Below are positions 1 to 12,600 of a stretch of 64,000 nucleotides of DNA, in pieces; the stretch's first letter is position 1; every line of letters begins with the position of its first letter. Origin of the DNA: Sphaerolaimus hirsutus. Taxonomy: Eukaryota; Nematoda; Chromadorea; Monhysterida; Sphaerolaimidae. A program made the translations under genes and the position numbers. The stretch is from positions 16,179,206 through 16,243,205 of the forward strand of contig OZ038459.1 of assembly GCA_964036195.1 (NCBI GenBank). The letters run 5' to 3'. Below the pieces are notes generated by a model. That model was not told the origin of the DNA. It saw only the letters and a program-made list of their open reading frames with translations, and ran no database searches.

Positions 1-3000
1 TTTGTTGTATAAATGCTCCATAATTGGTCTAAGTACAGGTGCCATCACAAATTGGTATATTTCAGTAATGTTATAAAACTTGGTGTCATACTTGTTGGCT
101 AGTTCTTGCATCTCATCAGTGGTGAATAGTCGGGATTCAACAAAAAAACCTGCTACGTTGATAATGCGTTTTTTATTACCATCCATTAATTGGTATTTTT
201 GTACATAGTCTTGCATTCTAGGGCTCAGCATATCAAAAGTTATTTCTGCTTTTTTGACAATAGGCGGATAATCCTTGAATCGATCTTGGGATCTTTTGCG
301 AACGATAGCCGATGCAATAACAAAACCCTGAATTTCACCATCGAGAATAGCAGCCAAAATTTCTTTATGAGAATACATTTTTTCTGGGTTGAATGAAGGT
401 CCAATTGTGAAATAATTAACGATACTTTTTGCTAAGTCATTATGTGTTTCCATATAAAGCCATTCACAACCCCAAATCCACTTGAAGTTGTGCCCGTAAA
501 TTTGTTTTAAATTTTCGATTCTAATCATAGTATTTTCTCTATTTTGTTTCATTGTTAATCCATTGACAAATTTTGTTTCTGTATTCTGCCAATGTTTTTT
601 GTGGAGACAGTATTTTGTATAACAAATACCATGAGATCCCATACACTGCAAGAAATGAAATACAGTTGAAAGTATTTTACTATTCTTTAAAATATATATA
701 AATTCAATTACCTCCATGTATTCAACTACTATAGGAACTTGAATGCCGTTTTCCCACTTGATCCCATAGCCATCCAAAAAATACATTTGATCAATTCCAT
801 CTAAAAATATACTTATTTCACCTTTGTTAGCTAAAGTATTCATTTTAATAGCATTTTCTGATACGCGTATGTATTCAACGTAGCGTAATGGTTGTATTTT
901 ATGTCTTTTTATAAAATCAGCTTTGAAATTATCTTCAGCGCAGCGATAAAGAGGTGGTCCGACCATCATTTCTTGAATCTAAAATGTAAAATTTAATTTT
1001 CGGTAATTTTTGCATGAACCTCCTCAAAAATAAATTACTAAACAAACCATCATGCTAGGGTATTGACTATTAGCATCAAATGCAGCAATGCATTTTGCTA
1101 TTTTTGCTTTCCTTCCATATTTATATTCCCGAATCTTTGTGACACCCAATTCCACATGCTTTGTGACAACCAAAACCATTCCACCACAAATTGCATCACG
1201 TATTTGTGAGTACAGTTTTTCACCAGGAATATAAAACAGTTGTTCTGGTTGTTGTAGGACTTGTTTGTAACTTAAATAGAATGCAAATGAGCCAGGTATA
1301 TGGTATTAAACGGAGAGGTAAATTTTGTGCATTTGTGCATTTTGTGCATTTGTAATTGCAGTGCGCTGCAGTATTGAGCGACAGCGAAAGTAAGCGTGTT
1401 CTTTAAAATAGTATCTTGCCTCAAGAGGTTTACAGAAATAAACTTGTACACCTGTTCAATACTAATACTAATAAAGCTGTGCAAATATTGAGTTCCAATG
1501 ATGTAGTATGAGAGTATCCGTTTTTGCAAAAATTTTATCAGCGGACGGACATCTGCTACACAATAATCCCAAAGTATATCGCCTGTAAGAAATTTTCTTT
1601 TTGCTGCGACTTCTGTTAAGTCAATTGATAAACACTTACCAAAGTTCTTGAATTTACATTGCTCCCAGTACTCTTTTATTTCCGCATATTTTTCAGGTCC
1701 TGTTTTGGGTGGTACTTTTAGTTTCAAGTGTTTCAACGCTTCATCCGCAGTCATCCCATAGTTATTAATGCAGTACTCGTATTCCATATGCGGTATATTT
1801 AAAACATTGGTATAACACATATTATCTTCAAAATCAGTATATGTTGGAAACGGCAAATCAAAGCATGAATATCCATGTTGAAGAAATTTATATGGTAAGT
1901 GAAGTTTTCTAAGGCTATTATCACCAGGAAATGTCTGTTCCAAAACATCAGAAAGTTTCACAGCAGCGCCTTCAAAATTTAAGCAGTCCGTAAAAAGTAT
2001 GTGAGTACTTCTTAAAATCAAATACCTTTCCATTTTTTTAATTGTTGTTGGCATAACACGTTGCCCATCATCATTCAGATCGTATTCGTAAAGAGCTTCG
2101 ATGAGTCCAGCATTACATAAAATTTTTAAATCAAAACGACCGCTATTGTAACCAAAAACCGGCATGACATTAATGTGCTGTTGTAGCATTTTTTTCAGCA
2201 AAAGTGTTTTCTGACGATCAAAGCCATTTCTAGTAACCCTCAAACGTTCCTCAATTCTACTAATAATCGGCAGAAGTGCTCTTGTCTTTGAAATTGAAAA
2301 ACTTTCACATACTTCTAATAAATACAATACAAAATCTTTCAACACAGTTTGTACTTGGTCGTGAGCGCGTATAAAGAATCCTGTAACTTCTAAACTATCT
2401 GCACGTGCTACTGTAATTATAAGAGGTATATGTCTGCCAAGAAATCGCATTTTTTCAGTATCAACAGGTAAATTTGTACTTGGGGTTGTGGATTCTATAT
2501 CAAAAGTACAAAAGTATTCCATATTAAGTAGAGCTTTCAATATTGGAGGTATTGTTTTTATATCAACATTTTCATCACTGACTTGTGGAAGCGGATGATC
2601 TAAGAATTCAACGATACGATCAATTAAAGATGGCTTCATCCTCCACCTGCCTTCTTTAAATTCTTGGGTCACCACCCTTTTAACACCATTTTCAAACATT
2701 TCTAATACAATTTGATTCTTTTTTAATTGTTTTTGTTTATGGGTTGAAAGAAGGCATGTATATTGGTTGTGTTTGTAGTATGCATTTCGTGTTGTTAAAA
2801 TTTGATTGCACTTATTACATTGAAAAATGGAGCGAAAAATTTGGAAGTTTGTGATTAGTTTGCATTCCTTAGTTTGTCTTAAAAAGAGCAAGAAAATTAC
2901 ACAATCTTGGTTAAGAAGTGGATTAGATTCGAAGTAAATTTTTTCATCAAATCCTCCATCAAACACTTTAAGCATGCACTGAAATTTTTTTGCACACCAT

Positions 3001-3872
3001 TTCATATATTTTTTTGAAAATAACATATTCCCAGAGGACTTATAAATATTAATTAGTTCTTTTTTATTTGTTTTCTTTTGACATGCATGATGAATGGCTA
3101 GCAGTGAGGTAATTTCCAACTGAAGCTCTTTCTGAAATTTCATTCGAGTGAATGCTCGTAAAAACGATTTCACACCACCAAAAACAGTTGCAGCTGAAAA
3201 ATTGCACAACTATAAAACAAACCCAATATAACTCAATGTAAAAGGTATACTTTTGTAGGCCATGCCAGAACTAAACATATCATTAATATAAGTACAATAT
3301 GTCTCAATTTCACCATCAATTAAAGGTCCTATTTCAGCATTAAATTTGGTATAAAACATTGGGTTAACTACACCATCGAATACCTGGGTGTTAAAACTAG
3401 GGCGAAAAAATCGGTGATTATCGGGTTGATCAATTTCAATCAATAAAAAACTCAGTAATACTTTCATTCTATAAATTTTTGGAAATTCACATAGAAATTG
3501 TTGCATTTCAGTGTTAAGGAGCCCTCTTAGGTTGCTGCGCATAAATATGGGGAATCGATATTCAATTCTTGTGCCATTTCTATATATAAGGAGTTGAGGT
3601 TTATATTCCGTTTCATATAATTGTTTCAAATACATATCAGGACCTTTGTATAAATTTGGGTCTATCTTTTTTTTAACTACTTTAGCAGCAAAGGTTGGCG
3701 GCGGTAACCCATACCCTACTTTTTGTTCCATACGTTTAGGTAAAAGTAACTGACTTTCAATATCGCTTTCATTTGCATCTTCATTATCACTAGGATGATG
3801 TCGTTTTTTCCCTTTTTTTGCTGTTGCCCCCAGTCTACTGGAGATAGTTTCGGTATTTGATTCAACCGCCAT
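1..3872 (-). CDS. Protein-primed family B DNA polymerase, Polinton/adintovirus-like, partial
   Basis: Replicative polymerase with 3'-5' proofreading, of the protein-primed class used by Polintons, adintoviruses and related linear DNA elements. Reading leftwards from the ATG at 3872, a Lys/Ser/acidic N-terminus leads to a CxxC...C zinc-binding-like segment (about 2760-2830). Then come exonuclease motifs Exo I (FDIES, near 2500), Exo II (NSGRFD, near 2140) and Exo III (YCVAD, near 1550), and polymerase motif A (DANSQYPS, near 1060). Short introns are visible at 979-1047 (69 nt) and 646-711 (66 nt), both phase 0 with GT-AG ends; others lie near 3210-3240 and 1260-1440. Motif B and the DTDS motif would lie left of position 1, so the gene is cut by the window edge. 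Assignment rests on motif order and spacing. I cannot tell whether the full gene is intact. Confidence 0.85.
1316..1396. mobile_element. Fragment of a foldback MITE inside the polymerase gene
   Basis: This stretch matches one half of the foldback element at 23980-24276: the blocks TGTGCATTTGTAATTGCAG and CGGTATTGAGCGACAG recur with few changes. It interrupts the polymerase reading frame between the Exo III and motif A exons, so it probably sits in an intron. If it is exonic, the gene is broken here. Confidence 0.6.
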
Positions 3873-3922
3873 CTGGGTTGAATAAAAACTTAGTAAAATA
3901 ATGTAATGTCATGCAAGTAAAT

Positions 3923-4439
3923 TCAACAAACATTTGGTGTTGTTGAATCTGATGAGCTGAGCCCTCTGAAAATTTTTTCATCCAAACGATTTATCTGTTG
4001 AATAATTTCCTCTGCCTAAAACGCTACGGTGTTTTAGATTAAATATACAGAGTAAAAAACAAAAACTTGCCATTTTTTCAAGTGAATTAGTGCGTTCGAG
4101 TAATTCTTCAAGAACATAATTTGTGTCACTTTTTACTCCTTTTATTTCTTTTGGGTCATTTGGTTTCTGTAGATACAAACGATTTGGAAAATTCAAGTAT
4201 GGTACGTCTCCATTTGCAGGCAATGAGGACTGTAAATGCATTTTTTGCTTTTTTTATACATTTTTTAAGTGAAAACTTACCGGTTTATATTTAAAGATAT
4301 TAGGGTCGGTCTTATCACAGCTTATGTTATTTTTCTTTGTCTCATGTGTCCGATCCATGTGTCGATATATCATATTCAAAATATGAAATTTCTCTCCACA
4401 TACATCGCATAGATATACCACCATCCTGAAATCTTTCAA
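3923..4439 (-). CDS. Small C2H2 zinc-finger plus coiled-coil protein, three exons
   Basis: A predicted protein of about 136 residues of unknown role. Exon 1 (4281-4439) encodes a finger of the form CxxC-(12)-HxxxxH (YLCDVCGEKF, then HMDRTH). Exon 2 (4071-4229) and exon 3 (3923-4015) give a charged linker and a leucine heptad region. Splicing is phase 0 throughout. The first intron has a consensus GTAAGT donor and TTTACAG acceptor. The second fits best as a 55-nt GC-AG intron (donor GCAAGT), because that choice keeps the heptad pattern open to a TGA stop. The gene lies just upstream of the polymerase on the same strand, so a DNA- or RNA-binding role is possible but not shown. A second ATG five codons in is an alternative start. 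Confidence 0.65.
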
Positions 4440-4680
4440 TTATAACTCATTTATATTTCAATAAGAATTGTTGGTATTTAAAGGTGTTTTCAACCTTTTC
4501 ATCAAAATACAGTATGAATTGGGAATTGAACTAAAATGTTTATATGAATCAAAATATGGTGATATGAATATGGAACATGTAACCAAAACAATACCAAAAT
4601 GAGACATAAAACATAATCACAAAAAGGATAAGATATAATCACAAATAAGAATTAATAATCACTTTGGGAATAACATAAAA

Positions 4681-4894
4681 TCAGGTGTAGGAGGCAAAAT
4701 TATATTTTCCGCCAGAAAAACGAGATTGTTGGTATTTTTGCTGTTGTAAAAGTAATTTTTCTTCATAATTCTTCTTTTTAGTTTCAGCTTCTTTGAGTGC
4801 TTCAACAAAAACTGTCTCAAATTTCCCTTTAAACAATTCAAAGATGCGGCTATCGCCCAACGGTATCTGAAGTTTTCAAGTTTTAATCAATACC

Positions 4895-4930
<36 letters not shown>

Positions 4931-5327
4931 AAACCAAATATTACCTCTGCAACAGATTTGAATTGCGTGTTGGCATTTGCCCAAGGACTGGAACGGGATG
5001 GCCGAAAAGTTGTTGTGATCCTATCATATTCAAAACTTCCGATCTGAAACGTGTTTTGTGGGGAGCAATTACTTATGGGGTAAAAAAGTGAACAAGAGTG
5101 AAACATACTTGTAAATAAGGAAGAAAATCTTTGAAAATAATTCGAAACGCCTCAGATTGCGTAGTCTTTGATAACCAATACAGTTTGGAAGCAATCAAAT
5201 TGGTTGTAATTACTTCTTTTTGTGATATTTGTTTTTGTTCAAACTCTTGTTGATATTGAGTTTCAATATCCTGTTCTCTCACAGGATTTGTGTCTTCTTT
5301 AGGTTTTTCTTCTACATCAGTTTCCAT
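4681..5327 (-). CDS. Small acidic coiled-coil protein, three exons, unknown function
   Basis: A predicted protein of 167 residues. Exon 1 (5109-5327) starts with METDVEEKPKED and is Glu/Gln-rich. Exon 2 is 4945-5043. Exon 3 (4681-4866) ends in a Lys/Glu/Gln-rich helix with coiled-coil character. All junctions are phase 0 with good signals (GTATGT...TTTCAG and GTAATA...CTTCAG). The second intron contains a (TA)n microsatellite. A TATA box lies about 40 bp upstream of the ATG. I recognise no family. Its place in the same-strand series with the polymerase and zinc-finger gene suggests it belongs to the virus-like cluster. Confidence 0.7.
4895..4928. repeat. (TA)n microsatellite
   Basis: About 17 TA units within the second intron of the 167-residue coiled-coil gene. 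Confidence 0.9.
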
Positions 5328-5966
5328 AGTTTCGAGGTCTGAATATTATATAGGGTTTAGGCACTTTTATACTGCTCAACTATATATGTTGTCCATATGA
5401 CCCAGTAAATAACACCACTTTTATACCTGCCGTTATATTGGAGGGGTCGTGTTATTAGGGGGTGTGGGACAAAGGTTCTCAGGCTCTGCAATTCTGCTCA
5501 ACCGGGGCTTTCCTTGCCCACAAAAAATATAACGTGCAGCACCTAGCGTTCTACTGGAATCAGCAAGTATTCTATGGTATGCGGCGTTTTATTGGAATGA
5601 GATTTGTGTCTTCTTTAGGTTTTTCTTCTGCATCAGTTTCCATAGTTTCGAGGTCTGAACATTATGTATATTATTGTTATCAAAACAATTGTATACACAA
5701 ATACTTTTATTTCATACTTTTTAGATTAAGATAGGTTTGAGGCACTTTTTATACTGCTCGACTATATATTTTGTCCATATGACCCAGTAAATAACACCAC
5801 TTTTATACCTGCCATTATATTGGAGGGGTTGTGTTATTAGGGGGTGTTGGACAAAGGTTCTCAGGCTCTGCAATTCTGCTCAACCGGGGCTTACCTTGCC
5901 CACAAAAAATAAAACGTGCAGCACCTAGCGTTTCACTGGAACCAGCAACTATTCTATGGTATGCGA
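5292..5966. repeat. Imperfect tandem duplication of a promoter and 5' gene end
   Basis: 5292-5600 and 5603-5966 are two copies of the same block: first codons of the coiled-coil gene, its TATA region, and a segment containing GGTTCTCAGGCTCTGC. The second copy carries about 65 extra bases at 5666-5730. Copies differ at scattered bases, so the duplication is not brand new. Confidence 0.8.
5337..5371 (-). promoter_or_regulatory. TATA box and initiator-like site of the coiled-coil gene
   Basis: On the minus strand TATAAAAG at 5364-5371 is followed about 30 bp later by TTCAGACC, 10-15 bp before the ATG at 5327. This is the usual spacing of a metazoan TATA/Inr promoter. The whole promoter and the first codons are duplicated at 5603-5966. 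Confidence 0.55.
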
Positions 5967-6830
5967 CAGCAAGTATTCTATGGTATGCGGCAGCAAGTAT
6001 TCTATGGTATGCGGCAGCAAGTATTCTATGGTATGCGGCGTTTTATTGGAAGACGCTGTTCTATGAAAGGTAATGTTCTATTGGAAGCACTGTTTTATTG
6101 TAGACGTTGTTTTATTGGAGGTGTCGTTCTATTGGAGGTGTTGTTCTATTGGAGCTCCCGTTCTATTGGAGCTGTTGTTCTATAGGAGGTGACATTCTAT
6201 TGAAATACCTTCTGTTGGAATTAGCGTAGAGGCGACATTCTATTGGAGGCGACATTCATGTCGTTCTATTGGAGGTGTCGTTCTATTGGAGGTGTCGTTC
6301 TATTGGAGGCGACATTCATGTCATTCTATTGGAGGTGTCGTTCTATTGGAGCTGCCGTTCTATTGGAGCTGCTGTTCTATTGGAGCTATCGTTCTATTGG
6401 AGGGTGCTTTTATATCGGACGTATTATTCTATTGGAGAGGTCGTTCAATTGAAGTTGCAATTAAAAGGAGGTTTCCCATCTATTAGAGGCGTCGTTCTAT
6501 TGGAGGCGTCGTTCTATTGGAGGCGATGTTCTATTGGAGGTGAAGTTCTATTGGAGGTGAAGTTCTATTGGTGGTGGGGTTCTATTGGTGGTGGGTTTTT
6601 ATTGGAGGCGTCGTTCTAGTAGAGGCGGCATTCTAGTAGAGGCGGTGTTCTAGTAGACCGGCGTTCTAGTAGAGGCGTTTTACTAGAGGCAACGTTTTAG
6701 TAGAGCCAGCGTTTTACTAGAGGTGGCGTTCTACTGGAGGTGACGTTCTACTGGAGGTGACGTTCTACTGGAGGTGACGTTCTACTGGAGGTAATGTTCT
6801 ACTGGAGATGAGCGAAAGGTACGAATAAAG
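5570..6830. repeat. Drifting minisatellite, 17-bp unit
   Basis: About 1.25 kb of tandem units. It starts with four 24-bp units containing ATTCTATGGTATGCGGCAG (5948-6040), passes into units of the form TTCTATTGGAGGTGTCG, then into CTAGTAGAGG and CTACTGGAGG variants near the right end. Adjacent units resemble each other most, as expected for local slippage. Open frames across it are repeat artefacts. Confidence 0.9.
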
Positions 6831-7680
6831 GTTGAATATCAGGTTATCCCCCGGAAAAAATTCAAACCGTTCAGAGCGTTAAAACTCTCGCATTACGAAA
6901 TTCAGCTAAAACGGCAAATTTACACTAACTTTCTCTGAAAAGCACGCTTGCTAGGTATGTTTTGAGTTCTGATAACAAAATGAACGAACGAACGTGAAGT
7001 GCACTGCAAATAAAGGGCAAAATTCTTCCAACTGCGGCGTACAACTGTAGATTAGAGTTGTTAAAAGTGCAGAATAGTTTAAAAAGTGTATCCAAAAAGT
7101 TTTTACTTCTAATGCAAGTTCCCTGAAGTTTGACTGGTAAAACCAACAGAATTTCAAAAAATAAATGTAAATCAATTTTGTGTAATTGCTGCTATTTGCG
7201 ACTTTTTAACAACTTTAATGCATATTTATCGAAGGGAAGCGTATTTAAGTGTATGTGAATTAGGTAAGTTGGTGTACTTGTGTTATACAAATTCAGAATA
7301 TACAAAATACAGACCAATTGTTAATTTCTTTGCAAATGCGTAGAATTTTTGGAAATTATCCAACGGCAGTTCTGCAAATTGAGATCCGAGAACTGAAATG
7401 GCAAAATCCACTTAACTGCGAGAAGTGAAATATCAAGTCATTTTGCAGAAGTGGAGTAAAATATATACATTTTCCATAAATTTGTTGTTATAATTTTAGT
7501 TTACATTTCAATTCGCTTTTTTTCATTTCAGTTCTCACTTTTCAATTTTCATAACTGCCCCATGAATAAAATCCACAGACACGAAATTAAAACTTTTTAT
7601 TGGGAAAGCGGAAGCTCAAAGATGTGCATCAACCACTGCAGTTTTCAACACGAAATAACAACTCTGTCACTTTTTGGGCA
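6831..7680. other. No gene seen
   Basis: AT-rich sequence with no spliced coding signal that I can support. Confidence 0.6.
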
Positions 7681-8215
7681 CCAAAGAGGGTGTTTTTACC
7701 CAACTGTACTGAGGTAAACACCTCAGCGCCCTTATACCACAGTGCACCGCAATCATAAATGTGCACAAAATGCATGTCTGGCAGGTGTGGAAATGCACTT
7801 ATGCCTCAAGATAATAAAACTGTGTAAAATACACCGAAAAAACCAAAAACAATCCAGTTTCCTAAAAATCGCTTGGGCTGGTAGGATGAATTACTTATTT
7901 ACTTTTTGGCTTTTTATTTACTTTTTGGCTTTTTTCGGTGTATTTTACACAGTTTTATTATGTTGGACCATAAGTGCATTGCCACACCTGTCAGACACGC
8001 ATTTTGTGCAGAATATAAATTTAAATTTCTATTCTACACAGAATATAAATTTTTTTCGGTGTATTTTACACAGTTTTATTATGTTGGACCATAAGTGCAT
8101 TGCCACACCTGTCAGACACGCATTTTATTGATTGCGGTGCGCTGTGGTATTAGGGCGCTGAGGTGTTTACCTCAGCACAGGTGGGTAAAACTGGGGGTGC
8201 AAAACTCCCGTCGCT
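7681..8215. mobile_element. Composite foldback element
   Basis: A long imperfect inverted repeat. The outer arms carry the ACCCAACTGTACTGAGGTAA block and the inner arms the block TGTAAAATACACCGAAAAAA plus a GCACTTATG/CATAAGTGC pair. The right arm is partly duplicated (about 7920-8020 and 8050-8130). Both blocks recur elsewhere in the first 24 kb, so this element joins two repeat families into one palindrome. Confidence 0.75.
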
Positions 8216-8650
8216 TTCGACCTAGACACAAACAAGAGTGTTTTTACCCAACTGTAGTGAGGTAAAGATACATAAACACAGTTTTACGCGCTAGAGGGCG
8301 CTAGAGTGTTTACCTCAGTACAGTTGGGTAAAAACACCTAGCTAAAACACACGTTTTACACGCTAGAGGGCTCTAGCGGGTACTTTCAACCTACGCAGAA
8401 ACGAGGGTGTTTTTAGCCAACTGTACTGAGGTAAACACCCTAGCGCCCTCTAGCGTGTAAAACGTGTGTTTTAGCTAAGTGTTTTTACCCAACTGTACTG
8501 AGGTAAACACTCTAGCACCCTCAAGCGTGTAAACGTGTGTTTACGCTCTAGCGCCCTCTAGCGCGTACAACTGTGTTTATGTATGTTTACCTCAGTACAG
8601 CTGGGTAAAACACTCTTGTTTGTGTCTAGGTCGAAAGCGACGGGAGTCAC
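8200..8650. mobile_element. Foldback element made of repeated internal palindromes
   Basis: Terminal inverted repeats of about 50 bp (starting ACTCCCGTCGCTTTCGACCT) enclose several alternating copies of two units: TTTACCTCAGTACAGTTGGG and CTAGAGGGCGCTAG, the latter a perfect palindrome except for its centre. The same units recur at 11960-12060, 15060-15160 and 22965-23260, so this is the fullest copy of a dispersed non-coding family. It overlaps the 3' end of the gene starting at 8936. Confidence 0.8.
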
Positions 8651-8936
8651 CACTAGCTACGAGGTCTCTAATGCAGGTAAAATTCAAGAAACCACCTTCG
8701 TTAACATTCGCCTTCATTCGCTTGGGTTTTGGTATAGTAATATTATCCTTCTTAAGTTGCGTTTTGCGTGATTTTATTGCGATTGAGTTGTTTACTTGTG
8801 AGGGATTTACTTCATCTTCTACATCGTCAAGGTCAGAATCTGTTTTATACCCATCTTCGGGTTTCTCAGGGGTTGGTAAAGAGGATTGAATACGCCGAGT
8901 TTGGGTACTTATTGTTTTTTTCTTTAGTGCGTCCAT
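8592..8936 (-). CDS. Small charged protein exon, 3' part lies in a repeat
   Basis: An ORF of 114 codons beginning MDALKKKTISTQTRR, with an acidic stretch (DSDLDDVEDE) and Lys/Arg-rich clusters typical of nuclear proteins. A TATA box (TATAAAAG on the minus strand near 9035) stands about 100 bp upstream. The last 20 or so codons run into the foldback element at 8200-8650, so the true C-terminus has either been replaced by the insertion or is spliced elsewhere. No family recognised. Confidence 0.5.
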   Translation of the reverse strand: MDALKKKTISTQTRRIQSSLPTPEKPEDGYKTDSDLDDVEDEVNPSQVNNSIAIKSRKTQLKKDNITIPKPKRMKANVNEGGFLNFTCIRDLVASGDSRRFRPRHKQECFTQLY

Positions 8937-8939
8937 TTT

Positions 8940-9632
8940 AAAAAAATGTAAAATCGAAAGAATGTATTTACTGCCTTATATTTTGTATTCTCTGACTTTC
9001 CTTTAGTACGTTGAATAACAATTTTAGAAAATCGCTGCCCTTTTATACTCGGTATGCTTTCTAAAGTCATCAAATAGAATTTTCTAGAAGTCATTAAAAT
9101 AGAATGTTCTAGAAATCATCAAAACACACATAAATAAATATGAATCATCACCAAATCATCAAAAATTTCACGTGGTACACCGAGTACCATTTTAATTTAG
9201 CAGGGTGCTTAAATACAACCAATTTAAAAGTCGAATGTTCAAGTACAGCCTTTGGGGCTTTATTCGAGGTTGTATTTAAGCAGTACCACTATTTTTTTCG
9301 CCGCAATCACAGAAAACAAAACTTAAATATGAACCACCCCTAAACATCAAAAACACTTTATCAAAGCAACATGCTCGAATAAAATCAGTGGAAGCAAATT
9401 TCAACAACTTTTGGTGTCGCCAATCTGAAAAATTGACGCAATTTTCACTTTTTATCAAAATTCTATTAGCTGATTTTATTTGAGCTTGTATTTAAACCGG
9501 TTGTTTTATTTACTCTCAATGTATTTTCATCGAGAAATTTCTCTAGCGCGTCATCAAAATCAAACAGGTATAAAATGCGGTCCTGTAGAGAAGTCTAATC
9601 AATCTGTTACTGCACAGAAAAATTCCGCATTT
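8940..9632. other. No gene seen
   Basis: AT-rich spacer between the 8936 gene and the glycoprotein gene. It contains the 8936 promoter region and short direct repeats (AGAATTTTCTAGAAG-like near 9075-9115). I see no supported coding exon. Confidence 0.5.
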
Positions 9633-12600
9633 TTACAGAGAAATTTCATCCATGAGATTCACCCTTACTGGAGTTGAGTGAGTTGGATTTTGGGTTCCCC
9701 TAGTAGTTGGTAAAATAGGGGACAAATCCACAAACACATTCTCAACCAAAACGCTCCTAATAGGTGTCATTTCCTGGCTGATGTGTTCGGTTGGGGTGCG
9801 GCGGCGCTTTTTGCACAGGCAAAATAAGTTGACCGCCATCGCCATAATTTTCAGAATTGAAGCCGCCTGCGGAAATTTAATGTTTTGCATGTTATCCATT
9901 AATTTTACAGAACTCATCCAAATTTTGTATGATATTTTAAGATTTTGACTTTACATTTGAGACTTTACACTTTTCGATTTGTGTTTCCCATAAAAAGGTC
10001 CATTCGTTTTACAGAACTCATCTGAATTTTGTATGATAATTACTATTTTGTGTTTCCATATAAAAGGACAGGTAGATTAACGGCTCAACAGGTAGACAGG
10101 TAGATTAACGATTTGCACATCGAATTCTCAAAATCACTCACCAGTATTGTTGAAATCATATAGCTCAAATTCATTTCTGACACACTATGAATCGATCTTT
10201 GTAAAAATGACTGGTTCATAGTTGTCACTTGCAAACTTTGATCAATTGCTTTTGCAACTGGGTTGAAAACAAATGTCCCAATCACCCAACAACATCCAAT
10301 GATACGCGCCACTACACCTACAAAAATAATGGGGTTGTGTTCTCCTAAGATTTTTCAGGTTGCAAAAAATATAAAATACTGCATTTACTCGAATTAGTCC
10401 CCCTCAAAATACGTCCCCTTAAAATATACACTTTTGAAAAACCACACTTCTGAAAAACCATTCCCCGTTCCAATTGAAATACGCTCCCTTGAATTTACCC
10501 TTCTAAACAAATACAACGAGTTTAGAAACCACTCCCCCATCGAAATAAAACCCTCTCAAAAAACCCCACTAATTTCAAGTGTCTTTCCATTTATGTAGCA
10601 TATTCGAGGAAATACGGCATTAAAAATAATATACCTGGCACATTTTCCCATTTGAGGTCAACTTTGATTGCGCCAAGCCAAAACGATGTTTCTTCGTGCT
10701 GTGATGTTAATAAAATATATTTTTGAAAACTAAAGGCAACAAAAACACACCATGCTTGTTATATTGCATTCAAACTCAAATGAGGAAAAATTTAGTCTTT
10801 TATTTTCTTTTTCCAACGCTTGTGTAAAATTCATGTAAAATTCTTTTTGGTTCTGTAAACAGGCAACTCGATCTTTCAAATTTTCATTTTGTTTTTCAAC
10901 TGTAGATAGATAGAAGGTTAAATTTTGATGCAATATCTGATCTTGAAAGCGCCTAGTTTGGCAAATTTCCAATGATTTTTGATTTTCAGCCAAAACATCT
11001 CTGAAATATGTAGTTTCATTAGACCAGGTTGAATATGTGGTATGATTTTGTTTTAGGGAATGAATAAAATTGGTTGTGGTAGTGGTTAGATTTCGAACAC
11101 AAAGAATTAAGTTATTGTTAATTAGGGTTTTTTCAGTCAAGCAGTCATGAATTTCAAATGAATGTAGATTTTTTAGATTTGTTAGATGTGCACCTTGGTC
11201 ATTCAATTTATTTTCGATTTTCTCTATTTTACTCTCGCAGTGGGATAGATTGAAGCGCAATGTAGCGACCGATGCCAAAATAAATTTATAGTGTGGATAA
11301 AATTGGGACAAATTCGTTGCCAATTCCATTTCTGTATCAGTGCAATGTGACAAATCGCTTTTTAGAGCCAAATTTTGAGCTTCTGCAGAAAGCAGTCGTT
11401 CTTGACAAAAATTTTCCAATTTTTTTAGTTCTCCATAGTCTGGAAAAAATAATAAATAAAATGCCAAAAATATATAGTTGAGCATTTTACAGAGAAACTT
11501 CACCTTCTTCGGAACGGTTCCATTTTTTCCAATAATTTGTCACATTGCTTTGTAAAAATTGAGCACTTTTTTCGCATTTGAGAATGGTGTGATTTAAGGT
11601 TGCGCAAGCGGTTTTCAAGACATCCATTTTCTGATAGCAGTTATTTAAATTATCCAACAAAGCAGGGTTCGGGGTAGCAAGAATACTTTGAATCACTGTG
11701 CCAACAGCATGAACTTCCGCATGAAGTTTTGATGGCGTGGAAGGGACAATCTATGTAAAATTAATCAGCATGCGGATTTGTAGCTACAAGTGAAAGTATT
11801 TGATCATAAAACTTTGCCTTTGCCCAAACATATCTGGTTTTTAAAAATTTGTTGAATTCGTGTTTTCGTTTTCGGTTTTACTGATTTTTACCGTTTTCTT
11901 AGCCAAATACACTAATTGCAACCAGGTAGCGCAATTTAGTCACTAATCACTTCAAAAAATGTTAGCGGTAGAGGGCTCTAGGGTGTTTTTACCCTAGGGT
12001 ACGCTAGAGGGCGCTAGGGTGTTTACCTCAATACACTTGGGTAAAAACACCCTTGTAAAAAAGCGATCTTACCACTCATTTTACAACAATTAACGTCGCT
12101 CAATGGTTGCTATCAATACGTTGGAAAATTTTCGAACTGCCAACTTTTAATTAACCGAAAATCACAAAAAACAATTCAACATTTTTTTAAAATGGAACTC
12201 TTGATAGGTTTTGCTCTTTAAATAGAAAAATTGACAGTCATAGTCTTGAAAATAGATTTCCTCGCAGAATTGCAGATGCCTGATACTGGGGATAAGCTGT
12301 AATTTGGGTACTGCATTTTGCTACTTTTTGATAAAAAACCTAAAATAATTTCATCTAAGAATTTGAACTGACCACCCCATTAGCTCCGTCACCCAATATT
12401 TCTCTCGGTAAATCAGTAATTACCGAATAAACTTTGAGAAACTGTTCTTTCACCTGTGATGGGTCATTCTGGGCTGGGTTCTGAGTTGCATCGCTTGGAC
12501 GCAGCCTAGGAGGTGAAGTCGACGGTGTTGGCGAAGGCCTCCATTCCGTTGTTGGCTGGGCCAAAGTAGTTGTTGGAGGTGCCAATGTAGTTGTCGACGG

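Noticed and set aside
5831..6619. Overlapping plus-strand frames with FYWRC-type repeats
   Set aside because: Produced by the 17-bp minisatellite; no start context, splice signals or family match.
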